The position numbers were made by a program, and so were the translations under genes. From the NCBI GenBank assembly GCA_021772055.1, contig JAETNR010000014.1, forward strand, positions 1 to 64,000: a stretch of 64,000 bases of DNA, read 5' to 3'. The notes beneath the pieces are model-generated. The model had not been told where the DNA came from and made no database searches. It saw nothing but the letters and a program-made list of their open reading frames with translations. Of the stretch, positions 19,918 to 28,898 are shown in pieces (positions within the stretch are counted from its first letter, which is position 1; each line of letters opens with the position of its first letter). The DNA comes from Blautia sp. (GTDB lineage Bacteria > Bacillota > Clostridia > Lachnospirales > Lachnospiraceae).

Positions 19918-19946
19918 ACTATATCATCATACTACTGTGTTGTCAA
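19918..19946 (-). promoter_or_regulatory. Promoter of the AraR-type regulator
   Basis: On the minus strand TTGACA (19941-19946), a 17-base spacer and TATAGT (19918-19923). The following 5' leader holds CAACTTGTTATAA and CACTTGTATTG, repeated ACAAG-type half-sites that could be an autoregulatory operator. Confidence 0.8.
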
Positions 19947-19973
19947 GAGTATTCTTGCATTTTATCATAACCG

Positions 19974-20114
19974 GTTACTGTTCACTCCGTTCCCAGTAAC
20001 GAGCCAAAATTCATTCCAGATTGCCTTCTGCAATGGAATTTTGGCTTGTATGTCTCGGGATTTTGGCATATTCATGCCAAAACACTTCGCGGGATAGTGC
20101 CGTGTGAAAAGTAA
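19974..20114 (+). mobile_element. 141-bp MITE-like palindromic element, copy 1
   Basis: A non-coding element whose ends are imperfect inverted repeats (TTACTGTTCAC / GTGTGAAAAGTAA). Inside are three hairpins: GTTACTG/CAGTAAC, a long one built on GCCAAAATTC/GAATTTTGGC, and TTTTGGCAT/ATGCCAAAA. It is flanked by near-identical 9-mers, TCATAACCG on the left and CCATAACCG on the right, consistent with a target duplication. A second copy with only four differences in 141 bases lies in the opposite orientation at 62195-62335. No transposase is encoded, so any mobility would need an enzyme elsewhere. Confidence 0.85.
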
Positions 20115-20280
20115 CCATAACCGGCCCTTATCCCTAGTTTATCATGAATTTCCAAACTCAACAACAGCGTATCCGGAATTTTCATCCATTCAATCCGGCG
20201 AGCTATCGGATGCTGCCTGGAGGGCTGACCCAAATGAGCGTCATGAGGCAGAAACGTGCGCAGCCAGGCGCACAAAAAAA

Positions 20281-20319
20281 AGCCGCCGGAAACCATTTTT
20301 CCCGGTTTCCGGCGGTTTT
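20281..20319. terminator. Strong bidirectional terminator
   Basis: AGCCGCCGGAAACC and GGTTTCCGGCGGTTTT form a 14-bp stem with T4 on the plus side and A-rich sequence (T-run on the minus strand) on the other. It ends the minus-strand ATPase locus at 20341. The 20120-20280 stretch between it and the MITE holds no convincing gene. Confidence 0.88.
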
Positions 20320-20340
20320 AGATGTATCATGCGTTTTCCT

Positions 20341-21318
20341 TTACGGCAGCTCCCACCTGATTAGTTTCATCGCCTTTTTTACTGTATGTAAAACTCTGGG
20401 AGATAAATATACCTTAGGCAATTTTCTTTTTGAATAACTCCAGACAGGACTATCTTGTGTACTTGTTATCAACAGCTTTGTAAAAAAACTTTCCCAACTG
20501 ACATATTCCTTACTATCAATATAATTTTCCGGCTTATTCAACACAGTCTCCATCCGTACGTTTGGAACAACTGCTGAAGAGAAAAGCATCCATTCAAATG
20601 ACTCCGGAGCATACAAAACAATATGATTTTCTGTTTCCAGATACGTATAAACATCTCTCATTTCCGATCCAAATGCGGCTCCATCTACAATCACCAGCGT
20701 TTTCCTTTCTGAGGATACTTTGGAAAGTGTTTCAAGGATATTCGATTACCCATTTGCAGAAATACACTCAATTTCTTTCTGTCTTGCTAATTCAGAAAAA
20801 AATTCGTATCCGGAATTTGAATCTTCCGTAATTACCAACTGAGGATCCACCCCAGCTGTCTCGGAGAGTTCTCCATATAAATGATAAATCTCATTGTATT
20901 TTTGTTTCGCTTCATGAAATCTTCCGGATTTTCGAAAACCGTATATCTCATTCACACTATAAGGAAGCATGGGAAGTTTCTCTCTTGTAGCAATCACAAA
21001 ATAATTGTCTGATCCGCTTACAAGCTCTGCAAATCTTTTTGAGGTAAGAAAGCGGTTACCTTCATCAATAAATATAATACTTCCTGTGGTTTCTTCTATC
21101 TGCCGCTCCCACTCCTCATTGTCTAAAGTTCTGCAAGTACAGTCACAAGAAACAAAAACTCCGCTGTCAAAACCATATCTTCTGTAATCTCGGATAAGAT
21201 CGATCAGTACAGTTTTCCCCGATCCGCTGTCTCCTGTAATGATTGTGAGATTTCGCTTTACTTCAAAATCATACTTTATTTTTTTCGATTCAACGATTAC
21301 TCTGTGTGCACCTTTCAT
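20341..21318 (-). pseudogene. AAA-type ATPase broken by one in-frame TAA
   Basis: One continuous frame of about 325 codons is interrupted by a single TAA at 20746-20748. The first part (190 residues) has Walker A GDSGSGKT, Walker B SIIFIDEGNR and an arginine-containing sensor-like stretch (VIATREKLPML). The second part (from SNILETLSKVSS through VYLSPRVLHTVKKA) continues in the same frame with no other stop. A codon such as AAA or GAA changed to TAA would explain it. The 190-residue product might still be made. It lies 5 bases after the DUF4869 gene, likely in one operon. I do not recognise the family beyond AAA/P-loop; the partner suggests a conserved two-gene unit. Confidence 0.7.
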
Positions 21319-21323
21319 ATCTG

Positions 21324-21719
21324 CTACTCCTGCTTCATCGCATTCAAATATTTGCCGGCTATGGAAATCAGTTCTCTCATGGAATGCACCATTTCATTAC
21401 CATTGGCAATTTTTATCTCAAATTCTGAATTTTTGCCGAAATTCATCATATGTCTGAGATTGATTGTCAAATCTATTCTCTTTCCTATTTCCAGAATCCA
21501 TTTTGCGCAATTGTCCCCGCATGTGGATGCATTAAAGATTTTCTCAGGCTCATTCAGCATCAGCAATAATGTTTTCACGCCTCCTGATGTATCATCCACA
21601 TCTTTCATTATTGCCTTTGCCAAATCGGAATCAAACCATTCCGGTTCATAGCAATTTTTGAAATACACACTTGTATTATAAATACTATTTTCCGCATCGC
21701 CATAAATAATTGTAAGCAT
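21324..21719 (-). CDS. DUF4869-like protein
   Basis: A 131-residue soluble protein resembling the DUF4869 family (MLTIIYGDAENSIYNTSVYF; SGGVKTLLLML; FNASTCGDNCAKWILEI; LTINLRHMM). The family's role is not known to me. It appears shortened in the centre around residues 40-46 relative to how I remember family members, but no stop or frameshift is evident. GGAGATG precedes the ATG. It is encoded 5 bases before the P-loop ATPase. Together they resemble a signal-plus-ATPase pair, though no function can be stated from sequence. Confidence 0.6.
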   Translation of the reverse strand: MLTIIYGDAENSIYNTSVYFKNCYEPEWFDSDLAKAIMKDVDDTSGGVKTLLLMLNEPEKIFNASTCGDNCAKWILEIGKRIDLTINLRHMMNFGKNSEFEIKIANGNEMVHSMRELISIAGKYLNAMKQE

Positions 21720-21753
21720 AAGGCATCTCCATATTGTTTATCCTGATTCCAGA

Positions 21754-23727
21754 TTACATTAAAAACCTAAGCATCGGATCCAGGAGCCTGATGATAAAGC
21801 GCTGGGCTTTTTCTGCAAAGGTTGTTTCATTTCCAAAGAGTTCTTCCCACCGGTTCTCATGAATCTCCGCTTCCCGGGCGTCCTCCTGATACTGGCGGAA
21901 ACTGTCATAAAGCTGTCCGGCCACTTCCCTGCTGTGGATCACCAGCATCAGCTCCGTATCCTGGTAGACGCTTTTCATATCCATGTTAAAGGAGCCTACA
22001 ATAGCCAGATCGTCATCGATCACCATGCTCTTTCCATGATAGGAAATACCGCCGTTATATTCCAGAACATGCATGCCTGTGTCCAGTATTTTCTGTTTAT
22101 TCAGCACATAATCTGCGGCGCCGAAGGGATTCCCGTTATTTTCTGCAGAATTTGTCATAAGCGTTACTTCCGTTCCGCCCTCCGTGATTTCCCGGAAGGT
22201 ACGGTACATCATCTCATTGCACATAATATACGGGGTATGTATGACAGCACTCTCCTTTGCCTCTTTCATGAGCATGCCAAGAGAATAGAACACATGGGGT
22301 TCTTTTGAATAAAGGCAGGTGGGATTGGAAAGCAGTGTAATCCGATTTACAGGCAAAGTCCTGTCCTCGTAATCCCCATCGCCGAACCAGTCTCCGTGTT
22401 CCTTTTTCATTTGCTCATAAATCTTGTGAAGGTCGCCTTCTGCTTTCTTCACACTGGTGGTTTTTGTGATCCACCCTGCAGGTTCAAAAGGACGGCAAAG
22501 CTCCCAGATTCCTTCAAAATAGTCAAGCACCTGGTAAACAGAGCTTTCCGATCCTCCTGTGTTATATACAAGAACATCCCTGTCGTAGTTTTTGTAGCTC
22601 TCCTGATCTCCAAGAAAATAATCGAATGTATTGCGTCCCCCCAGAAGATAAACGGTTTCGTCCGCGATCAGGTACTTGTCATGCATCCTGCTCATCCCTT
22701 TCCAGGGGGTAAGAAGGTTTACAGGATTGTAGACGCTGATCTCAATGTTTTCCTGCAGCACAAGTGCGTAAAAATAGGGATCCCCGTCCATATGCAGAAA
22801 AAAATTAAAGCCGTCCAGCAATATCTGCACCTGTACATCCCGCTCTGCAGCAGACAGCAGGGCGGCCATCACCTGTTTTCCTGCGGTATCTGAGCGAAAG
22901 TCGAAGGTGGATAAAACAATGCGCTCCTCCGCCTGCTGGATCAGGCGTATCCGCTCCGAAAGGGCATCCCCGTTTTTCTCCACCATAGCGGCCCTGTCGC
23001 AGGAAACGCTGTCACCATAAACGCTGCTGCTGTCAAAGGACTCCTGATAGTCCCGGCTGACCTCCGGCTGTTTTACATACGGAAGCGCCGCACCAAGGAT
23101 AAGATATCCTGCGATCAGCAGTAGGATCAGCCCCCAGTGGATCCTTCTTCCGGATTTTTCCTTTCCTCTTAATGCTGCTATGTGAAATTTAAAATAGCAC
23201 ACCAGAGAGAAAACCATAAACGCCATCATCAAAAAAATCATAAAGTTGGCAACCTGATAGGGCAGATCAGGAAACAGCAAAAGAACCAGGATTCCCACAT
23301 CCATCACAGCCGTACAGATTTTTCCGTACCACTGGGCTCCGTTCCTTATGTTTTTCTTTTTGAGAAGATAAAATCCCATCACACCCATGTATCCCTCTTT
23401 TATGAGAAACAGAATAAAAAAATCCCCCATAAAAGGATAGTGAGTAACAACTGCAAGGGCAAGTGCCCCCTGGGTAAGCTTGTCCGCCACCGGATCCAGA
23501 ATCTTCCCGAAATCCGTTACCATATGAAATTTCCTTGCAATTTTTCCGTCAAAAAAATCTGTCAGCAGGGATACGATCAATATCACAAATGCAGCAGTAT
23601 ACTCTTCCCTGGTTTCCGCTCTTTCATACAAAACCAGAAAAACCGGCAGCATCAGTATCCTAAAGTATCCCATCAGATTTGGGATACTAAAATATTCTCT
23701 TTTTATTCTCTCAGCGCCTTTAAACAT
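21754..23727 (-). CDS. Fused CDP-alcohol phosphatidyltransferase / phospholipase D (cardiolipin-synthase-like)
   Basis: A 657-residue two-enzyme fusion. Residues ~10-185 form a membrane CDP-alcohol phosphatidyltransferase with the full D57xxD60G..AR..G..D78..D82 motif (TDFFDGKIAR, GKILDPVADK), as in PgsA. A linker membrane segment lies at ~195-215 (WGLILLLIAGYLILG). Residues ~235-657 form a two-motif phospholipase D domain with HKD sites at H349/K351/D356 and H564/K566/D571, as in bacterial cardiolipin synthases. A single protein could therefore make phosphatidylglycerophosphate and join phosphatidylglycerol into cardiolipin, although a phosphatase step is still needed between. Both active sites look intact. 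Confidence 0.88.
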   Translation of the reverse strand: MFKGAERIKREYFSIPNLMGYFRILMLPVFLVLYERAETREEYTAAFVILIVSLLTDFFDGKIARKFHMVTDFGKILDPVADKLTQGALALAVVTHYPFMGDFFILFLIKEGYMGVMGFYLLKKKNIRNGAQWYGKICTAVMDVGILVLLLFPDLPYQVANFMIFLMMAFMVFSLVCYFKFHIAALRGKEKSGRRIHWGLILLLIAGYLILGAALPYVKQPEVSRDYQESFDSSSVYGDSVSCDRAAMVEKNGDALSERIRLIQQAEERIVLSTFDFRSDTAGKQVMAALLSAAERDVQVQILLDGFNFFLHMDGDPYFYALVLQENIEISVYNPVNLLTPWKGMSRMHDKYLIADETVYLLGGRNTFDYFLGDQESYKNYDRDVLVYNTGGSESSVYQVLDYFEGIWELCRPFEPAGWITKTTSVKKAEGDLHKIYEQMKKEHGDWFGDGDYEDRTLPVNRITLLSNPTCLYSKEPHVFYSLGMLMKEAKESAVIHTPYIMCNEMMYRTFREITEGGTEVTLMTNSAENNGNPFGAADYVLNKQKILDTGMHVLEYNGGISYHGKSMVIDDDLAIVGSFNMDMKSVYQDTELMLVIHSREVAGQLYDSFRQYQEDAREAEIHENRWEELFGNETTFAEKAQRFIIRLLDPMLRFLM

Positions 23728-23871
23728 AGTTTCCCTTCTTTCTACGTTTCATTATATTGTTGCATTTTATGTATGTCAATCTGCTTTTCTACCAATACTA
23801 CTAAAAGAAAGAGTTACATTTCGCGGTAGGGTGCGAGAGGGCGGAATGTGACAAGAAAAAGGAGGCATTCC

Positions 23872-25419
23872 ATGAAAACAGATGACCCGATTTTCTGGCA
23901 GAAGGAACTGGAAACATTTGAAAAGGCAACCACAAATTTTTATAAAGGAGAGCTTCCCGTCCACCAGTATAAAAGCATTTCCGGCCTTTACGGAAGCTAT
24001 TCCCAAAGAGGCGGAAAACTTGCCATGCTGCGTCTTCGTATGACAGCAGGACGCGTCACCAGAGAAAAAATGAAGTTTGTGGCAGATGTGATCCGCCGTT
24101 TTCATATCAAAAGAGTACATTTCACCACCTGCCAGACCATTCAGCTCCACGACCTGAACCCGGATGAAGTGTGCACCATCATAGAGGAGGCCTTTTCCTG
24201 CGGGATCATTACCATAGGCGGAGGCGGGGATTATCCCCGGAATGTCATGTGCTCTCCCCTGTCCGGCGTGGAAAAAGAAGAATCCTTTGACGTTCTCCCT
24301 TACGCAGAAGCTGTGGGCGAATATCTGATGACGTTTCTGAAAAAAGAAAAACTCCCCAGGAAGCTGAAGGTTGCTTTTTCAAACACACCGCAAAACCTTA
24401 CGCATGCCACATACCGTGACCTTGGCTTTGCAGCCAGAGAAAACGGAAACTTTGACGTATACAGCGCAGGGGGGCTTGGGAAAAATCCTCTGATGGGCGT
24501 GAAGACCGCAGAAAATGTTCCCCCTGAAAAAGTCCTCTATTATGTCAAAGCAATGTGGAATACCTTCCGCACATACGGAAATTATGAAAGCCGTGCCAAA
24601 TCCAGGACACGCTTTATGGTAGAAGCTCTGGGAGGAGAAGAAAATTACCGGAAAGCGTTTCAGGAGAAGCTTGATGAGGTATTCTGGTCCGGAGAAGACC
24701 TGGAGATTCCCCCGGCACCCGGTTTTCCGGCAAAAAAGGGAGACGGAAGTTCCATTTTCCATCCCCGTGCAATTCCCCAGAAACAGGAAGGGCTTTACGC
24801 TGTGTACTGGCATCCCATTGGGGGCCTGCCTTCTGCGGACACACTTTGCAGGCTGTGTGACCTGCTGGCAGAAATCCCGGAAGCAGAAATGCGTCTGTCC
24901 CCTGAGGAAAGCGTCTATCTTATCAACCTGACAGGCAAAGAAGCTCAAAAAGTCCTGAATCTTACCGAGGACAGTGCCCGGACGCCTTTTGAAGCCTCTG
25001 TAAGTTGCATCGGCGCTTCCATATGTCAGATCGGGCTTCGCGATTCCCAGGCGCTTCTTGCCAGATGCATCCAGGCTGTACGAGAGGCCGGACTTCCGGA
25101 AAATGCCCTTCCCAGGATTCATATTTCCGGCTGCCCTTCCTCCTGCGGAACTCATCAGACAGGGGTTCTGGGTTTCCGGGGTGCCGGAAAATTCGTGAAC
25201 GGCAGATCAGAGCCTGCTTTCCTCCTGTACATCAATGGACAGGAACGGGAGGGTGCAGAAAGGTTTGGGCATGAGGCAGGTACCATCCTTGCGGACGACA
25301 TTCCGGCCTTTCTGGTGGAGCTTGGCAGAATAGTCGCTGATTCCGGCATGGACTTTGACTCATGGTTTGCCGGGGATCCCCTGTCGGTAGATAAAATAGC
25401 TGAAAAGTATATCAAATGA
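23872..25419 (+). CDS. Sulfite/nitrite reductase-like siroheme 4Fe-4S protein
   Basis: A 515-residue soluble protein of the nitrite/sulfite reductase family. It holds two ferredoxin-like half domains (about 40-105 and 285-350) and siroheme/4Fe-4S domains. The cluster cysteines are visible as CIGASIC (C-x5-C) and, about 45 residues later, CPSSC (C-x3-C). It reduces sulfite or nitrite, or a related substrate, in the cytoplasm. I take the ATG at 23872, with AAAGGAGG six bases upstream, rather than the in-frame ATG 24 bases earlier. It stands alone between convergent or divergent neighbours, with no cysG or electron-transfer partner nearby, so its physiological substrate is uncertain. Confidence 0.88.
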   Translation: MKTDDPIFWQKELETFEKATTNFYKGELPVHQYKSISGLYGSYSQRGGKLAMLRLRMTAGRVTREKMKFVADVIRRFHIKRVHFTTCQTIQLHDLNPDEVCTIIEEAFSCGIITIGGGGDYPRNVMCSPLSGVEKEESFDVLPYAEAVGEYLMTFLKKEKLPRKLKVAFSNTPQNLTHATYRDLGFAARENGNFDVYSAGGLGKNPLMGVKTAENVPPEKVLYYVKAMWNTFRTYGNYESRAKSRTRFMVEALGGEENYRKAFQEKLDEVFWSGEDLEIPPAPGFPAKKGDGSSIFHPRAIPQKQEGLYAVYWHPIGGLPSADTLCRLCDLLAEIPEAEMRLSPEESVYLINLTGKEAQKVLNLTEDSARTPFEASVSCIGASICQIGLRDSQALLARCIQAVREAGLPENALPRIHISGCPSSCGTHQTGVLGFRGAGKFVNGRSEPAFLLYINGQEREGAERFGHEAGTILADDIPAFLVELGRIVADSGMDFDSWFAGDPLSVDKIAEKYIK

Positions 25420-25485
25420 TGATGGAGAAAAAGCCCTTGCTCCCAACTATGTACTGATTTCTTCGTGCTTACACACTAAAAAGAA

Positions 25486-25527
25486 CTGCATACAGACCAA
25501 AAAATCAAGTCTGTATGCAGCCTTTTC
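25486..25527. terminator. Terminator between convergent genes
   Basis: CTGCATACAGAC and GTCTGTATGCAG form a 12-bp perfect stem with CCTTTTCC after it on the plus strand and A-rich sequence on the other side, ending the reductase gene and probably the esterase gene. Confidence 0.8.
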
Positions 25528-25573
25528 CTGCTGTCTGTCATCTGCCGCCGGATTCCCGGCAGATTTTTCTTAT

Positions 25574-26461
25574 TCAGAAACAAAATTCCCGGAAGAAATC
25601 ACACTCTGCATCATTGCACTGTGCTGCGTCCACGGTCTTAATATCGCAGTGGAATACATGTCCCAGTTTATTCACTTTGTCTCCGAATACACGGTACACA
25701 AAAGGAACCTGGTTCTCTGTCAGCCGTTCCACCAACGCGGGAGCCTGTACCTTCTGGAAGTCATTTACAGAAGTCATACAAAATACAGGGGTATACACAT
25801 CCGTAATGGTATCCAGCACGTTTATTTTCTTAAGCTCCTCATCCGTTCCCTGCTCCGGCAAAAAGTCCTTCATCAGTTCCAGGGTACTCTCCCCTGCCGT
25901 TTCTCTGTCAATGGAATAAACACCGCAATTCAGCGCAATGGCCGTAAGAGAAAAATTCTCAGGTACTTCAAAATCATACTGCGCTGCATATGCCGGGTTT
26001 GTGCAGATTCCTGCATAAAGGCCTAAAAGATGCGCTCCTGCGGAATCACCCACTGCAAAAATACGCTCCGTATCAAAATGGTATCTCCGGGCACGCTTCA
26101 TTACCCATTTGCACACCAGATTCATATCCTCCAAAGGTGCTGGGAATTTATGCTCCGGTGCAAGACGGTAAGTGAAGTTCACAACTGCAAAACCCCTCTG
26201 TGCCAGACTCATACAGTAATACTGATAGCGTTCCTTATCTCCGTATACCCAGCCTCCTCCATGGACACTGATGATCACCGGCAGGTCTTCATCCTCCGCC
26301 TGCCTTGGCCGGTACACATCCAGCACCTGAATATTCCGGTCAATGTGTCCGTATACAATATTATCCCATCTTTCCACATCTTCGGGAGTTGACATCAGTG
26401 CATCTCTGATATCATCATTTTCTTTCGCTTCTTTTCTTAACTTATCGCTTATCTCAGACAT
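25574..26461 (-). CDS. Alpha/beta-hydrolase esterase (HSL type)
   Basis: A 295-residue cytoplasmic esterase of the hormone-sensitive-lipase group. It shows the oxyanion motif HGGGW (about residue 67), the nucleophile GDSAGAH (about 140), an acid in TSVNDFQ and a late catalytic His (KLGHVFHCD). It likely hydrolyses short acyl esters, such as acetyl groups on sugars or xenobiotics. It has no signal peptide. It is monocistronic, with a terminator on the 3' side. The neighbouring beta-helix protein at 26660 is on the same strand upstream, so cotranscription is possible. Confidence 0.9.
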   Translation of the reverse strand: MSEISDKLRKEAKENDDIRDALMSTPEDVERWDNIVYGHIDRNIQVLDVYRPRQAEDEDLPVIISVHGGGWVYGDKERYQYYCMSLAQRGFAVVNFTYRLAPEHKFPAPLEDMNLVCKWVMKRARRYHFDTERIFAVGDSAGAHLLGLYAGICTNPAYAAQYDFEVPENFSLTAIALNCGVYSIDRETAGESTLELMKDFLPEQGTDEELKKINVLDTITDVYTPVFCMTSVNDFQKVQAPALVERLTENQVPFVYRVFGDKVNKLGHVFHCDIKTVDAAQCNDAECDFFREFCF

Positions 26462-26659
26462 GTCGTTCCTCCGTATTATCCATCATAGACTCTTCGAATC
26501 TCTAAGCCTTATTTTATGCGGCTTTCAAGACCACATTTTTCCTTTCCTTCTGATTTTTTATTATAGCATTTCACTTGCTTTTTTACAATGAAAAGGTATA
26601 CTAATTCGAAATCTCTATGTCATAAAACGGAATAACCGGATAATGTGTTTCCGTATCCA

Positions 26660-28192
26660 TCAGGCACGTACCTTTTGGATTTCTTCCATACAGTAAGAAA
26701 TGCGTGGATTAAAAGTTTTAACCTGTAAAGAATTACCTGCACCTGCAAATGGACCAGGAATCACATTTATGTCGCGATGCGCCCCAAAGTAATCTGTATC
26801 AAACTGAATCGGAGTCCCATCAGGATTTTCAAATCTCTGCTCCGGTTCGAACGCTTCGCCAAGCACATCTGTGTTGATCATTCTATCCGTAAAATTGCCT
26901 ACAAAATCATAAATGTTTGTATCCAGATAATAGCCTCCCTCCTTTTCCACCAGTTCAACCCTGATGTCGTTTCGGTCATCACCGGCAGTCAGACCGTTCT
27001 TTTCGTTTTTGCATGCTTTCGCACCGCCAAGATATACATTTCCTTCCATCCACACAGAAAGATGGCCATGTAAATGTACCTCTTCTAACTGTCTCATGTT
27101 TGCGGGCTTCGTAAAATCAAACTGAGAAATCCATTCCTCATAAGTTGGATATTCGTCAAACATCCAGGTACCGGCTGTCCACTTCTCCAGATCCGCTTCA
27201 TTGCCGGACGCATCCTTCCTAACAATCTCCTCAGGATGCCATTTTTGAACAAAAATATTATTGTAAAATCTGTCATCTCCATGAAGGAAAGTCATAAAGC
27301 CCATAACTTCCGTGCGATGCGGTATATGATAAGGTGTGTAACGCCAGGTAGTGCCAGCGCCAACACAGGTCAGAGCGCCGCAGATCAGGTTATCTACCAT
27401 AGCAACACCCTGTGTAGCAAATCTCACGCTGGCCTCGGAAAGCATAATATTATTGTCAATAAGAGTCGGACCATGACTGACTTCCACAAAAATATCCTGA
27501 GACATCATACCGTCCTGAAATGCAGCAGGCGGAGCCCAGGTGGTTGCTGCTTTATTGGTATTAAAACCGCTGACTGTAATATAACCGATGCCTGTTTCGG
27601 AAGGCATGAAGCACATCCGTCTCACATTGATCTCCACATTTTCTTCATTGGGATTCTTTCCCTGGAAGTTCCCATAGATAACAGTCTCGTCCTTCTCTTC
27701 ATCCTGCTCTGTGTACCACTTGTACACAGATTCCTCCGGTACCCAACTGCATTCATAAACTTCCCCTTTGATACATTCTTCAAGGGAAACTGCTTCATAC
27801 ATTGCTCTGTCATTTAAATTAACACAGCCTGTATGCTTATCTGCTTTTGCAGAATACCAATCGCCGTACACAAGTGTCGTATACGGATTATAACTGCCGA
27901 AAATACTATTTCTGATACGGCATACCCATACATTTCCCTGATAAACTTCCCAGCTGTCCACCTGCTCTGCACCGGTGATCACAGCTCCCAAAGGCTCTGT
28001 ACTGTGGTAAATGATACGTGCTTCCTCAGTTCCTGCATGAACCGGATTTACATACTCACGGTAAATACCGGGAGCCACCAGAACTTCGTCTCCCGGCATT
28101 GCAGTTTTCGCTGCATCATTAATATGGCGGAAAGGTCTCTCTTTCGTACCGTCTCCGTCATGCCCTGCATTTACATTTACATAAATCTTCAT
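26660..28192 (-). CDS. Right-handed parallel beta-helix protein, possible glycosidase
   Basis: A 510-residue protein opening with the DUF1565-like pattern (YVNVNAGHDGDGTKERPF, INDAAKTAMPGDEVLVAPGIY), typical of pectate-lyase-like beta-helices and of GH141-type enzymes. Repeated turns follow (GPTLIDNNIMLSEASVRF, GVAMVDNLICGAL), then a C-terminal region with many aromatic residues. It lacks a signal peptide, so it would act inside the cell or be exported by an unusual route. The substrate is unknown; a plant or host glycan is inferred from the fold. AGGAG precedes the ATG. Confidence 0.75.
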   Translation of the reverse strand: MKIYVNVNAGHDGDGTKERPFRHINDAAKTAMPGDEVLVAPGIYREYVNPVHAGTEEARIIYHSTEPLGAVITGAEQVDSWEVYQGNVWVCRIRNSIFGSYNPYTTLVYGDWYSAKADKHTGCVNLNDRAMYEAVSLEECIKGEVYECSWVPEESVYKWYTEQDEEKDETVIYGNFQGKNPNEENVEINVRRMCFMPSETGIGYITVSGFNTNKAATTWAPPAAFQDGMMSQDIFVEVSHGPTLIDNNIMLSEASVRFATQGVAMVDNLICGALTCVGAGTTWRYTPYHIPHRTEVMGFMTFLHGDDRFYNNIFVQKWHPEEIVRKDASGNEADLEKWTAGTWMFDEYPTYEEWISQFDFTKPANMRQLEEVHLHGHLSVWMEGNVYLGGAKACKNEKNGLTAGDDRNDIRVELVEKEGGYYLDTNIYDFVGNFTDRMINTDVLGEAFEPEQRFENPDGTPIQFDTDYFGAHRDINVIPGPFAGAGNSLQVKTFNPRISYCMEEIQKVRA

Positions 28193-28236
28193 AAAAAATC
28201 TCCTTTCTTTAGTTAACCCTTCTTAAATAATCTCCC

Positions 28237-28301
28237 AAAGAACGCCTGGCGGCAACCGTTCCTGCTCTGAAATCTCCGAGCTTATCCGACAGGCGTTCTT
28301 T
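28237..28301 (-). repeat. 12-bp inverted repeat with a possible small ORF
   Basis: AAAGAACGCCTG and CAGGCGTTCTTT are perfect arms around about 41 bases. There is no T-run, so it is a doubtful terminator. On the minus strand an ATG-started frame of 32 codons runs through it (MNKERLSDKLGDFRAG...) and stops just before the ribosome site of the beta-helix gene. It may be an mRNA leader structure or a tiny upstream peptide; neither is proven. Confidence 0.35.
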
Positions 28302-28334
28302 ATTCATTCCTATAATACACTGCTAAAAAAATTT

Positions 28335-28835
28335 TTATAAACCAAGTTCTTCTTTTACTTCTTTAACACGATTTGTCATATATTCATTTAATTGATCCAC
28401 GCCTATTTTTTTCGTAATTTCCTGTAAGTTTTCGTAAGCTGCTTCAAAATCTTCATCTGTTTCCGTAAAAATAATTTTCGCTTCTTCTGCTTTTACTGCT
28501 TCCTTAAGTTTTGCTTCAATAATGCCCTCATCACTGCTGGACACCGGTTTCGCAATACCAACTTCCGGAGCTACTTTGTAATCTTCCATATAGGTTAATG
28601 CAGCTTTTCGATTCTCTTCACTAAAGGCGATGAAATCAGGTGTAACATCATCAATGGCATTGGCTCCATAATACTGATAATAATTATATTTCTCTTTCAT
28701 TAAATCGGGATCATTTAATGCTTCCCGCATATATACGGATATCTTTAAACTCCGAATGGGTAACCGGTTTCAATTTCAAATTTCTGTTTACGCAGGAACA
28801 ACCGTATCCTTACTGCTCCGTTCCTGAAGACAAAC
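28335..28835 (-). pseudogene. C-terminal remnant of an ABC sugar-binding lipoprotein
   Basis: 131 residues (28335-28730) look like the C-terminal end of a family 1 extracellular solute-binding protein (YYQYYGANAI, IIEAKLKEAVKAEEAKIIFT, YENLQEITKKIGVDQLNEYM). This region has no signal peptide and no N-lobe. Upstream a second frame (about 28740-28835) reads FEIETGYPFG and rejoins the first if one T is added near 28748. The rest of the gene is missing. I consider it a decayed fragment of a transporter locus, together with the response-regulator remnant behind it. Confidence 0.65.
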
Positions 28836-28841
28836 TTAACA

Positions 28842-28890
28842 AAGGCATGATCTTCTGCCGCATATTTGCGTCACAGATAAATCATGCCTT
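28842..28890. terminator. Hairpin after the response-regulator remnant
   Basis: AAGGCATGAT and ATCATGCCTT pair around a loop containing a second small hairpin (CGCA/TGCG). The plus side has T6 a few bases on; the minus side has only weak T runs. Probably the old terminator of the yesN-like gene. Confidence 0.5.
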
Positions 28891-28898
28891 CTCATTTT

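Noticed and set aside
19974-20114. MITE hairpins as a CRISPR unit or riboswitch
   Set aside because: There are no spaced repeats; the second copy in inverted orientation with flanking duplications indicates a mobile element instead.
20072-20296. 74-codon minus-strand frame next to the MITE
   Set aside because: It starts in the terminator stem and ends in the MITE; no family or ribosome site.
20746-20748. TAA as a recoded sense codon
   Set aside because: Known recoding to selenocysteine or pyrrolysine uses TGA or TAG, and no recoding element is visible. A nonsense mutation is simpler.
28237-28301. Inverted repeat as a rho-independent terminator
   Set aside because: The right arm on the minus strand is followed by GGGAG, not T residues, and the loop is 41 bases long.
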